DNA from: Candidatus Faecivivens stercorigallinarum
GTDB taxonomy: Bacteria; Bacillota; Clostridia; Oscillospirales; Ruminococcaceae
Assembly (NCBI GenBank): GCA_018715465.1
Contig: DVLN01000021.1
Location: 1 to 14,197 of the forward strand
Direction of reading: 5' to 3'
DNA: 14,197 bases
Shown: one piece after another, positions 1-6,614 of the stretch
Layout of the letters: each line of letters opens with the position of its first letter
Numbering within the stretch: the first letter of the stretch is position 1
Made by a program: the position numbers and the translations under genes
Notes under the pieces: model-generated
Databases searched by the model: none
Seen by the model: the letters and a program-made list of their open reading frames with translations, nothing else
What the model was told of the DNA's origin: nothing

Positions 1-282
1 TTCTTCCCTCTCCAAATCAAGCCGAATGATATCCAGCAGCTGCGGCAGAGATTCTGCCGGAATCAGCGTAACGCCGCAATAGTCAATTCCCTTAAACGGC
101 CGTTGCAATGTACAGACAAAACTAGCAAGGCTTTCCGATTCCGCAATCCATCTGGCTGCATACTGATCCGGGATTTCGATACATTGATGAGCCCTGCAAA
201 TTTCTTTCAAGCTGTTAAACTGAGAATAATCCCTTGCAGCATCAATTTCAGAGACAATGCCGAAGTGTAATGAATCAGCCAT
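1..282 (-). CDS. Hypothetical protein, 5' part only (runs off window)
   Basis: An open frame starts at ATG 282-280 and runs without a stop to base 1, giving 94 residues that begin MADSLHFGIVSEIDAARDY and end LDIIRLDLEREE at the edge. A weak GGTGG lies about 8 nt before the start. No signal peptide, membrane segment or known motif is visible; the composition is that of an ordinary soluble alpha/beta protein. I do not recognise the family and give no function. A hairpin terminator for the upstream EF-G-like gene ends about 33 nt before the likely ribosome-binding region, so the gene needs its own promoter or depends on read-through. No convincing promoter was found between them. The gene is partial because of the window, not because it is broken. 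Confidence 0.6.
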   Translation of the reverse strand, partial: MADSLHFGIVSEIDAARDYSQFNSLKEICRAHQCIEIPDQYAARWIAESESLASFVCTLQRPFKGIDYCGVTLIPAESLPQLLDIIRLDLEREE

Positions 283-313
283 TTTTCAAACCACCAAAGT
301 TTTTATATTTACC

Positions 314-351
314 GCAAAACTGCCGGTACAGGAACTTCCCATACCGGCAGT
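314..351 (-). terminator. Rho-independent terminator after the EF-G-like gene
   Basis: On the minus strand a perfect 10-bp stem, ACTGCCGGTA with TACCGGCAGT (plus 342-351 with 319-328), closes a 13-nt loop and is followed by TTTTG. It lies 43 nt beyond the 96-nt element that follows the EF-G-like stop codon, so that element would be part of the 3' UTR. The T-run is short, so efficiency is uncertain. Confidence 0.65.
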
Positions 352-394
352 CATTTCATTTACAATTACAGACAGTCACAATTTTCAACACCAA

Positions 395-490
395 CTGCCC
401 GGCGCGTTCGCTCAAGCTGTTACCCTCGCAATCGAGCCCGTCGGAACGCGGGCGACCAACGCGAACAAGGCCGCGGCGACACGCCGCTTA
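395..490 (-). repeat. 96-nt stop-anchored structured element, copy A (3' UTR of EF-G-like gene)
   Basis: The element begins with the TAA stop of the EF-G-like gene and extends 93 nt downstream. It aligns without gaps to 12675-12770 with 15 differences in 96. Predicted stems, plus coordinates: 473-478/482-487 (GCGGCG/CGCCGC in RNA sense), 436-440/449-453, and an outer stem 406-411/461-466 (GTTCGC/GCGAAC). Two stem pairs covary with copy B: 474/486 is C-G here and T-A there; 440/449 is G-C here and A-T there. The frame stays open past the stop, but substitutions show no third-position excess, so RNA structure explains the conservation better than coding. I do not recognise it as a named family. 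Confidence 0.75.
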
Positions 491-2548
491 TTCGTCTTTG
501 TTCTTGCTGGCGGCGATGACGCCTGCTTCCAGCTGGGCGGGAAGCTGTTCATAGCGGGCGAATTCCAGCGTAAAGCTGCCGGCACCCTGGGTCATCTGAC
601 GGACAGTCGTTGCATAGGTCTGCATCTCGCTCATCGGGACTTCAGCGACGATCTCAGTCATACCATAAGGCATTGCGTTCATGCCCAGAACTCTGCCGCG
701 GCGCTTGTTCAAATCGCCCATGATATCGCCGGTAACCCCTTCGGGGACCAGTACCGACAGGCTGCCAATCGGCTCCAGGATGACAGGAGACGCCTGAGGC
801 AGACCATTCTTATACGCAATCGAAGCCGCCATCTTGAAGGACATTTCGTTCGAGTCAACCGGGTGATAGCTACCGTCAACCAGCGTCGCTTTCAGGCCGA
901 CGACCGGATATCCGGCCAGAACGCCCTTCTTGACGCAGTCCTGCAATCCCTTTTCAACTGCCGGGAAGAAGTTGCGCGGAACAGCACCGCCGAAGACATT
1001 CTCAGCAAATACCAGTCCTTCGCTGTCGCAAGGCTCAAACTCAATCCAGACGTCGCCGTACTGGCCATGACCACCCGACTGTTTCTTATGCTTGCCCTGA
1101 ACCTTAACCGGCTTGCGGATGGTTTCACGGTAAGCGACGGTCGGAGTCTCCAGCAGAACGTCAACACCGAACTTGGATTTCAGTTTGGAAAGGGTGACAT
1201 CCAGATGCTGTTCGCCCAGGCCGGAAAGGATCTGCTCGCGGGTCTCAGGATCGGTTGTATAGGACAGAGTGGGATCTTCTTCGAGGATACGGGCAATCGC
1301 GGTCGAGATCTTGGACTCGTCGCCCTTGCCTTTTGCCTTGACTGCCATCGAGTAGCAGGGCTTGGGGAAGTTGGGACGTGCAAGCGTGATCGGACGCGCC
1401 GGATCGCAGAGGGAATCGCCGGTATTGGCGGTCAGTTTGGAGATTGCGCAGATATCGCCTGCGGTAACTTCCTTGACCTCCTCCTGCTTCTTGCCGCGGA
1501 TAAACAGCAGCTTGCCGGGACGCTCGGTTACACCAGTTCTGGTATTGAGCAGCTCGGTATCAGCAGTAATCTTGCCGGACAGAACCTTGACATAGGACAG
1601 CTTGCCGACAAACGGGTCGGCAACCGTTGCGAAGACATAGGCACAGGTGGGCTTTTCGATATCGCACTTGACCTCGATCACCTCATCCTCGGTCTCGCCT
1701 TCCTCGCGGGCAACCTCGGTCGCCGACGGGAACATCGAAACCATCGCGCCCAGCAGAAGGGTCAGGCCCTGCTGTTCCTGTGCGCTGCCGCTGAATACGG
1801 GGGTGATGGTGCCGTTGAAGATACCCTTGTGCAGGCCCTGTACCAGCTCCAGCATCGTGAATTCCTCACCGGAGAAGTATTTTTCCATCAGGTCGTCGTC
1901 AACCTCGGCGACAGCCTCAGAAATTGCGCTGACCAGACCTTCCAGACGATGGCCCATGTCGGGCAGTTTGACTTCCTGACGGGAGCCGTTTTCATAAGTA
2001 TAAGCTTTCATACCGATTAGGTCGATGTAGCATTTGACCTTGTGGTCCTCGATATACGGGACAACGACCGGGCAGATCTGCGCACCGAACTGGTGTTTCA
2101 GTTCTTCCAGTACTTTATAGTAATCGGCATGGGAGGAATCCATCTTGCCGATAAAGATTGCGCGGGGTTTTTTGAGTGCTTCTGCTTCACGGAACGCCTT
2201 CTGCGCACCGACAGTCAGGCCGGATTTACCGGACATGACGATCAGCACAGTACCGGCAGCGCGGATCGCTTCGGTCTGGCCGAGTGCGAAGTCGAACAGA
2301 CCAGGTGCGTCAAGCAGGTTGATCTTGGTATCAGAATACTCGATCGGAACGATAGAAAGGTTGAGAGAAGAGGTGCGCTTGATCTCCTCGGGATCATAGT
2401 CGGAGACGGTGTTGCCCTCGGTAACTTTGCCCAGACGGTCGACAGCCCCGGTACGGTAGGCAAGTGCCTCAACCAGCGTGGTTTTGCCCGAACCGCTGTG
2501 ACCGACGACCGCAATGTTGCGGATATTGGCTGCATCATACTGTTTCAT
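488..2548 (-). CDS. Elongation factor G-like translational GTPase (EF-G-2 type paralogue)
   Basis: A 686-residue protein with full EF-G architecture: G domain about 1-275, domain II about 290-375, III about 395-465, IV about 468-585 (containing GGHGQYGDVW near 492-501) and V about 590-670. The P-loop is GHSGSGKT (16-23) rather than the AHIDAGKT of canonical FusA. Switch II reads DAPGLFDF (80-87), so the catalytic His of DTPGH is Leu84. G4 reads GKMD (134-137), where NKMD is canonical. These departures, with DYDPEEIKR (50-58) in the switch I area, place it with the EF-G-2 paralogues known from Thermus and many Clostridia, not with the translocase FusA. The ATG at 2548 follows GAAAGG at good spacing. 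Neither rpsL/rpsG nor tuf is adjacent, as expected for the paralogue. It acts presumably on ribosomes in the cytoplasm; the exact role of this subfamily is not settled. Confidence 0.93.
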   Translation of the reverse strand: MKQYDAANIRNIAVVGHSGSGKTTLVEALAYRTGAVDRLGKVTEGNTVSDYDPEEIKRTSSLNLSIVPIEYSDTKINLLDAPGLFDFALGQTEAIRAAGTVLIVMSGKSGLTVGAQKAFREAEALKKPRAIFIGKMDSSHADYYKVLEELKHQFGAQICPVVVPYIEDHKVKCYIDLIGMKAYTYENGSRQEVKLPDMGHRLEGLVSAISEAVAEVDDDLMEKYFSGEEFTMLELVQGLHKGIFNGTITPVFSGSAQEQQGLTLLLGAMVSMFPSATEVAREEGETEDEVIEVKCDIEKPTCAYVFATVADPFVGKLSYVKVLSGKITADTELLNTRTGVTERPGKLLFIRGKKQEEVKEVTAGDICAISKLTANTGDSLCDPARPITLARPNFPKPCYSMAVKAKGKGDESKISTAIARILEEDPTLSYTTDPETREQILSGLGEQHLDVTLSKLKSKFGVDVLLETPTVAYRETIRKPVKVQGKHKKQSGGHGQYGDVWIEFEPCDSEGLVFAENVFGGAVPRNFFPAVEKGLQDCVKKGVLAGYPVVGLKATLVDGSYHPVDSNEMSFKMAASIAYKNGLPQASPVILEPIGSLSVLVPEGVTGDIMGDLNKRRGRVLGMNAMPYGMTEIVAEVPMSEMQTYATTVRQMTQGAGSFTLEFARYEQLPAQLEAGVIAASKNKDE

Positions 2549-2572
2549 AAAAAATCAATCCTTTCTATCTGG

Positions 2573-2598
2573 CGGGAAAACGGAGTGCCGTTCTCCCG
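2573..2598 (-). promoter_or_regulatory. Leader hairpin of the EF-G-like gene
   Basis: In the 5' UTR an 11-bp stem with one G-U pair (CGGGAGAACGG, loop CACT, CCGTTTTCCCG) ends about 25 nt before the start codon, just upstream of the ribosome binding site. There is no T-run after it, so it is not a simple terminator. It may protect the mRNA or influence initiation; the function is inferred. Confidence 0.5.
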
Positions 2599-2643
2599 AA
2601 CTGGCTATGCAAATTATCTAAAAAGATGAATTCGACAAAAGCT

Positions 2644-2672
2644 ATTATAGCATATTTATCCATGCGGTACAA
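2644..2672 (-). promoter_or_regulatory. Sigma-A promoter of the EF-G-like gene
   Basis: On the minus strand: -35 TTGTAC (plus 2667-2672), 17-nt spacer, perfect -10 TATAAT (plus 2644-2649). It gives a leader of about 90 nt carrying the hairpin at 2573-2598. Confidence 0.8.
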
Positions 2673-2705
2673 GAGCTATTTTGCGAATTCCAATTTATTC
2701 GAGTA

Positions 2706-2725
2706 AAACTTTTGGGCAAAAGTTT
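2706..2725. promoter_or_regulatory. Palindrome between divergent promoters
   Basis: AAACTTTTG and CAAAAGTTT form a perfect 9-bp inverted repeat around GG, between the minus promoter at 2644-2672 and the plus promoter at 2852-2880. A second inverted repeat, AAAATGAA/TTCATTTT, spans 2742-2774. The first has operator-like symmetry, but no regulator gene is nearby. Nothing else is evident in the 360-base gap 2549-2909 apart from the two promoters and the leader hairpin. Confidence 0.35.
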
Positions 2726-2851
2726 GGCGGTTTTAGACAGTAAAATGAAACAAACCCTGTCAAAAATTCATTTTTTGGAAAAATTTCCGCATTTTTCCAT
2801 TCTCAGTCCCCCTCCCCTTTTTTTCAAAAGGTGAAACAACACAAACGGTTC

Positions 2852-2880
2852 TTGACAAACATGCTCAGGTGTTTTATCAT
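2852..2880 (+). promoter_or_regulatory. Sigma-A promoter of the esterase/GH1 unit
   Basis: Consensus -35 TTGACA (2852-2857), 17-nt spacer and -10 TATCAT (2875-2880), followed by a short leader of about 20-25 nt to the ATG at 2910. Confidence 0.85.
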
Positions 2881-2909
2881 AAATATAGTAAACTGGAAAG
2901 GTGGATTTT

Positions 2910-4376
2910 ATGGATATTTGTACAATTTCTGCTCCTTCCGGGCAATTCCGCGGTAAAATGGAAGAAAACGCGGTCTTTTTCCTCGGCATCCCTTATGCCC
3001 ATGCAGGCCGTTTTCAGCGTCCTGAGCCGGCTGTCTTCCCGGACGGGCTGGACTGTTTTGCATATGGCCCGAAGTCAATCCAAAACCCCCGGGACATGCG
3101 CGGTCCGGTAGAAGGCCCCTTTTCGGAAGACTGTCTTTCTTTAAATATTGTCTGTCCCCGCCGTAACCCGGACGGAAAACCGCTGCCCGTCCTGCTGGAT
3201 ATCCACGGCGGCGCCTTCCAGACCGGTTCGGGGAGGGATTGCGGGCTGTTTACGTTGGTGACGGAAGAAAAAGCCCCGCTGATCGTCGTTTCGATCAACT
3301 ACCGGCTGGGTGCGCTCGGTTTCCTCTATTTAAAAGATCAGCTGGACAGCTGTCAGGCGGACGGCAACCTCGGGATGTATGACCAGCTGTGCGCACTCAA
3401 GTGGGTGAAAGAGAATATCGCGTCGTTTGGCGGCGACCCGGATAATATCACGCTGCACGGCGTATCAGCTGGCGGCAAATCGGTCGGTGCGATGATGCTG
3501 ACACCAGAGGCAAAACCGCTTTTTTCTCAGGCCATTTTATCTTCCGGCGGCATCATGGCGGTGCGGACACCGGAGACGGCCCGGATTCTGTCGCGGCGGT
3601 ATCTGGATATTCTGGGGCTTGCGGATATAAAAGACATCCTCAGCTGCCCGGTCGACAAGATTCTCGCTGCCCAGCTGGAATTTGCAAAGAGTGCCGGGTC
3701 AACCTGCCTGTTCGGGCCGGTCGCGGATGGAGAACTGATTCCGCTCAACTGGAAAGAGGATATCCGCTCGGAAAACGGCTGGATAGGCAATACCCTGATC
3801 GGAAACAACCTGCATGAACTGATGTTCTTTGCGTTCAATCCCCATCTGCTGGAGGCAGCTCCCGGCATTGCAGCCGAGCTGTTCGGCGACCGGGCAAAAT
3901 ATGCCGAAGCCGCTTTTGCAGAGCTGTCAAAAGATGCGGCTGATGACAAGGAAAAGGTCGACTGCTGGGTCAAAGTCTTTTCTGATTATATGTACCGTTC
4001 CCATGGGGACAACCTCGCACAGATTCTCGCGGGACGCGGCGGAAAGGTCTGGACCTATTCCTTTGATTATCCGCCCGCTCACCATTCACAGGACGCGGTA
4101 ACGCTTCATATGGGCGGCAGCGCGGACGGCCCTGTCCCTGACCCTGCGCCGGATGCAAAAGAGGTCAAGGACCGGATTATGAAGGCGATGAGAAGTGCGT
4201 TTGCAGACTTCGTCACCAGCGGCAATCCGAATACCCCGCTGCTGCCGGAGTGGGGCTGTGTAACACCCGGTCACTATGAACGGATGCACTTTGACCGGGA
4301 ATTTACGTTTGATGACCCTGAAACACCGTCGCTCGGCGAGTTCCCGGATGATGTAATTCATCTCAGCTCAACTTAA
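2910..4376 (+). CDS. Type B carboxylesterase (alpha/beta hydrolase, COesterase family)
   Basis: A 488-residue serine esterase, cytoplasmic (no signal peptide). Visible family marks: GIPYA (26-30), EDCLSLNI (73-80), oxyanion-loop HGG (99-101), nucleophile elbow GVSAGG with Ser186, and a likely acid Glu303 in NLHELMFF. The catalytic His is probably His400, by spacing from Ser186 in PnbA-type enzymes; His391/392 are alternatives. The ATG at 2910 is preferred over the in-frame GTG at 2901 because AAAGGTGG (2897-2904) sits 5 nt upstream of the ATG and overlaps the GTG. It hydrolyses carboxylic esters; the natural substrate cannot be told. The gene ends 57 nt before a GH1 6-phospho-beta-glucosidase gene with no terminator between, so both may act on acylated glycosides; that pairing is inference. 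Confidence 0.92.
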   Translation: MDICTISAPSGQFRGKMEENAVFFLGIPYAHAGRFQRPEPAVFPDGLDCFAYGPKSIQNPRDMRGPVEGPFSEDCLSLNIVCPRRNPDGKPLPVLLDIHGGAFQTGSGRDCGLFTLVTEEKAPLIVVSINYRLGALGFLYLKDQLDSCQADGNLGMYDQLCALKWVKENIASFGGDPDNITLHGVSAGGKSVGAMMLTPEAKPLFSQAILSSGGIMAVRTPETARILSRRYLDILGLADIKDILSCPVDKILAAQLEFAKSAGSTCLFGPVADGELIPLNWKEDIRSENGWIGNTLIGNNLHELMFFAFNPHLLEAAPGIAAELFGDRAKYAEAAFAELSKDAADDKEKVDCWVKVFSDYMYRSHGDNLAQILAGRGGKVWTYSFDYPPAHHSQDAVTLHMGGSADGPVPDPAPDAKEVKDRIMKAMRSAFADFVTSGNPNTPLLPEWGCVTPGHYERMHFDREFTFDDPETPSLGEFPDDVIHLSST

Positions 4377-4433
4377 GATGTGAAGCCCCGGAAATGGGCT
4401 GTACATAAATACTGACAGAAAGAGGTAATCATT

Positions 4434-5909
4434 ATGGCATTTCGTAAAGACTTCCTTTGGGGCGGCGCGACCGCAGCCAACCAGTACGAGGGCGGCTGGA
4501 ACGAAGGCGGACGCGGCCCGTCGATCGACGACGTCCTGACCGGCGGCACGAAAGATTCTCCCCGCGTGCTGACCTATGTCCTGCCGGACGGCAGCAAGCA
4601 TACCACCACGATGTTTGGCGTCAACAACCTCCCCGAAGGCGCACGCTTCACCCAGTTTGACGAGTATCTCTACCCCAACCATGAGGCGACCGACTTCTAC
4701 CATCATTATAAAGAAGACATCGCGCTGATGGGCGAAATGGGCTTCAAGTGCTTCCGTCTGTCCATTTCCTGGTCGCGCATCTTCCCGACCGGCATGGATG
4801 AGACCCCCAACGAAGAGGGCCTCGCGTTCTATGACGCAGTGTTTGACGAGTGCAAAAAGTACGGTATCGAACCGCTGGTCACCATCTCCCACTATGAGAC
4901 TCCCCTGGGCCTGACCCATGCCTGGAACTCCTGGGCCGACCGTCGGACGATCGACTGCTATCTGCGGTACTGCAAGGCGATTTTTGAACGGTATAAAGGC
5001 AAAGTCAAATACTGGCTGACCTTCAACGAGATCAACTGCATCGGACACGGCGGCTGGATGGAAGCAGGCGTCCCTTCTGCCGACCCACAGATTCTGGCGA
5101 ATGCGACCTATTATCAGTTTGTCGCATCGGCAAAGGCTGTCCAGATGGCGCACGAAATTGACCCCAATTATCAGGTCGGCTGCATGATCGCGTTTATGCA
5201 GTCCTATCCTGAGACCTGCAATCCTGCCGACAACCTGCTCAACGTCCAGGCAATGAACAACGGTTCCTACTTCTATATGGACGTGCATGCCCGCGGCTAC
5301 TATCCCAACTACAAGCTCAAAGAGTATGAGCGCAAGGGCATTACCCTTGACATCCAGCCGGGCGAACTGGACGAACTGAAGAAGGGCGTTGTCGACTTCA
5401 TATCCTTCTCCTACTATATGACGATGGTCGTCGGCACCGCGCCTGAAAAGGAAATGACCGCCGGCAATATGACCTTTGGCCGCAAGAACCCCTATCTGAA
5501 AGCCTCCGACTGGGGCTGGCAGATCGACCCCACCGGCCTGCGTATCGCATTGAACAATATCTATGACCGTTATCAGAAACCGATGTTTGTCGTCGAAAAC
5601 GGCCTCGGCGCACTGGACACCAAGGAAGAGGACGGTTCTGTCCACGACAGCTACCGTATTGACTACCTGCGCGACCACATCAAGGCGATGAAGGACGCAG
5701 TCGAGCTGGACGGCGTCGACCTGATGGGCTACACCATGTGGGGCTGCATCGACCTGGTATCCGCTTCGACCGGTGAGATGCGCAAACGCTACGGCTTTGT
5801 CTTCGTCGATAAATATGACGACGGCACCGGCGATATGTCCAGAAGCCGCAAGGATTCCTTCTATTGGTACAAGAAGGTCTGCGAGTCCAACGGCGAAGAT
5901 CTGGACTAA
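4434..5909 (+). CDS. GH1 family 6-phospho-beta-glucosidase
   Basis: A 491-residue glycoside hydrolase family 1 (beta/alpha)8 enzyme. FLWGGATAANQYEGG opens the fold, TFNEIN (196-201) carries the acid/base Glu199, and MFVVENG (384-390) carries the nucleophile Glu388. The sugar-6-phosphate signature S-x5-K-x-Y is present as Ser445, Lys451, Tyr453, so the enzyme most likely cleaves PTS-imported phosphorylated beta-glucosides such as cellobiose-6-phosphate in the cytoplasm. Residues about 37-75 form a longer loop than I recall for BglA-type enzymes. AGAGGT precedes the ATG. Codon choice is strongly C-ending, suggesting high expression. It is probably co-transcribed with the esterase 57 nt upstream; no PTS permease gene lies in the window. 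A plain beta-glucosidase is less likely given the S-K-Y triad. Confidence 0.92.
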   Translation: MAFRKDFLWGGATAANQYEGGWNEGGRGPSIDDVLTGGTKDSPRVLTYVLPDGSKHTTTMFGVNNLPEGARFTQFDEYLYPNHEATDFYHHYKEDIALMGEMGFKCFRLSISWSRIFPTGMDETPNEEGLAFYDAVFDECKKYGIEPLVTISHYETPLGLTHAWNSWADRRTIDCYLRYCKAIFERYKGKVKYWLTFNEINCIGHGGWMEAGVPSADPQILANATYYQFVASAKAVQMAHEIDPNYQVGCMIAFMQSYPETCNPADNLLNVQAMNNGSYFYMDVHARGYYPNYKLKEYERKGITLDIQPGELDELKKGVVDFISFSYYMTMVVGTAPEKEMTAGNMTFGRKNPYLKASDWGWQIDPTGLRIALNNIYDRYQKPMFVVENGLGALDTKEEDGSVHDSYRIDYLRDHIKAMKDAVELDGVDLMGYTMWGCIDLVSASTGEMRKRYGFVFVDKYDDGTGDMSRSRKDSFYWYKKVCESNGEDLD

Positions 5910-5910
5910 T

Positions 5911-6052
5911 CGAGCGGCGGAATGCTTCCGCTGCCAGTTTGCCAATGTAGTACCACGCTCTTTGTGCTCAGCAATCGACGGTTTCTTCACCGCTCGGGCG
6001 GAATGTTTCCGGTGCAGAGCCTGTACAACAGTACGCACAAGCTGACGGAACC
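5911..6052 (+). repeat. Structured element directly after the GH1 stop codon
   Basis: CGAGCGG (5911-5917) pairs perfectly with CCGCTCG (5990-5996), enclosing the hairpin GCGGAA-TGC-TTCCGC (5917-5931). A similar sequence follows: GCGGAATGTTTCCGG (5998-6012) matches 13 of 15 bases of the first hairpin. Beyond it, GTAC-AACA-GTAC (6023-6034) sits inside GTGC/GCAC (6012-6015/6035-6038), and a second CGGAA (6046-6050) could compete for TTCCG (6007-6011). No protein-coding potential is seen. The layout recalls the 96-nt elements after the EF-G-like and gdhA stops, but the sequence is not clearly related. Confidence 0.5.
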
Positions 6053-6064
6053 AATGATGTAAAA

Positions 6065-6283
6065 GTTTAGGTCAAGCCTTTTCAAAGGCTTGCGGAAGTC
6101 CAGAGGGCAGCGCCCTTTGGTCGCCCGTCGCAACGAGCGAAATCTCTTTTCCCCAAAATCAGCTCAGCAAGGGGTAGCAAAATACCCGCAGGTATTTTGC
6201 GTGCAATTCCCGAAGGGATTTGCTGGACGCTATAGCAAGGGCGTCCCCTATGGGAAAAGCCCGTTCGATGCGGACTTTTCCCA
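6065..6283. repeat. Array of short palindromic hairpins
   Basis: Seven inverted repeats follow one another: 6073-6092 (CAAGCCTTT/AAAGGCTTG, perfect), 6100-6120 (one G-U), 6121-6140 (one mismatch), 6177-6200 (GCAAAATACC/GGTATTTTGC, perfect), 6203-6223 (one T-T mismatch), 6225-6246 (GGACGC/GCGTCC) and 6251-6283 (TGGGAAAAG/CTTTTCCCA). Frames through this stretch are compositional and show no gene. From memory, similar TTTAGGTCAAGCC-type palindromic units are scattered in intergenic regions of gut Ruminococcaceae; I cannot verify this here. Confidence 0.65.
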
Positions 6284-6371
6284 TCATCGAGCGAGCTGTA
6301 AACTTTCAATTGTGCAATCTTTGGAACTACGTCGGCCGGCACGGCGCTGACAGACTTTTGCTCTGTTCCCC

Positions 6372-6400
6372 TCAAAAACTGTCCGGTGGACAGTTTTTGA
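6372..6400. terminator. Perfect 13-bp hairpin, possible bidirectional terminator or palindromic repeat
   Basis: TCAAAAACTGTCC and GGACAGTTTTTGA pair over 13 bp around the loop GGT. A-rich and T-rich arm ends on both sides would work as a terminator in either direction, but no gene ends nearby, so it may simply belong to the hairpin array. Confidence 0.45.
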
Positions 6401-6421
6401 CGGCGGAACGCTTTCGGCCCA

Positions 6422-6510
6422 GTGTCCAGCAGACTTGATCGCGTCGGTCGCCCGCAAAGCGCATACATGCGCTACCGCCAGGCTCTGTTGTGCGTAACTT
6501 AAACTGACAG
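6422..6510 (+). repeat. Decayed third copy of the 96-nt element
   Basis: The core 6432-6455 matches 21 of 24 bases of copy A read on its RNA strand (GACTTG.TCGCG..GGTCGCCCGC). GTGTC (6422-6426) matches the loop side of the first hairpin, and GGCTC..TTG...GTAAC (6481-6497) matches the later part. The middle is replaced by AGCGCAT-AC-ATGCGCT (6458-6473), and the outer-stem partner GCGAAC is missing. It is not preceded by a stop codon of a recognisable gene. No gene is seen between 6284 and 6583. Confidence 0.5.
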
Positions 6511-6583
6511 TCGCGGTTGTAGACTGAGTGCTTGACTGAAACATTTTTAACACGCTTCTTTTTACACGCGACTTATTCCATCT

Positions 6584-6614
6584 ATCCCCTGTCGGTTTTT
6601 GGCAGGGGATTTTT
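6584..6614 (+). terminator. Hairpin terminator just upstream of the GNAT gene
   Basis: ATCCCCTG pairs with CAGGGGAT across an 11-nt loop and runs into TTTTG on the plus strand; there is no T-run on the other strand. It ends 33 nt before the GNAT start. It could end transcripts from the hairpin region or act as an attenuator in the GNAT leader. No clear promoter was found upstream of the GNAT gene: TTGACT at 6532 has no -10 at proper spacing. Confidence 0.6.

Noticed and set aside
395..490. Stop-codon read-through giving a C-terminal extension (frame stays open past the TAA of both genes, ending in similar ..LSERAGQ.. peptides)
   Set aside because: Substitutions between the copies fall about equally on second and third codon positions, and paired nonsynonymous changes preserve a stem; this fits structure, not protein. 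A normal-length EF-G and GDH end at the TAA.
257..2020. Long plus-strand frame (587 codons) opposite the EF-G-like gene, with similar frames opposite the GH1 gene (4368-6038) and gdhA (12585-14111)
   Set aside because: They are mirrors of strongly codon-biased genes that avoid TTA, CTA and TCA codons, so antisense stops are rare. Their translations show no domain, and the sense proteins are certain. The shared LPGAFAQAV peptide comes from the 96-nt element, not from homologous genes.
6065..6400. CRISPR array
   Set aside because: The hairpins differ in sequence and have no regular direct repeat or spacer spacing.
6082..6468. Frames across the hairpin array (both strands) as small genes
   Set aside because: They translate palindromic repeats, lack ribosome binding sites and known motifs, and overlap one another on both strands.
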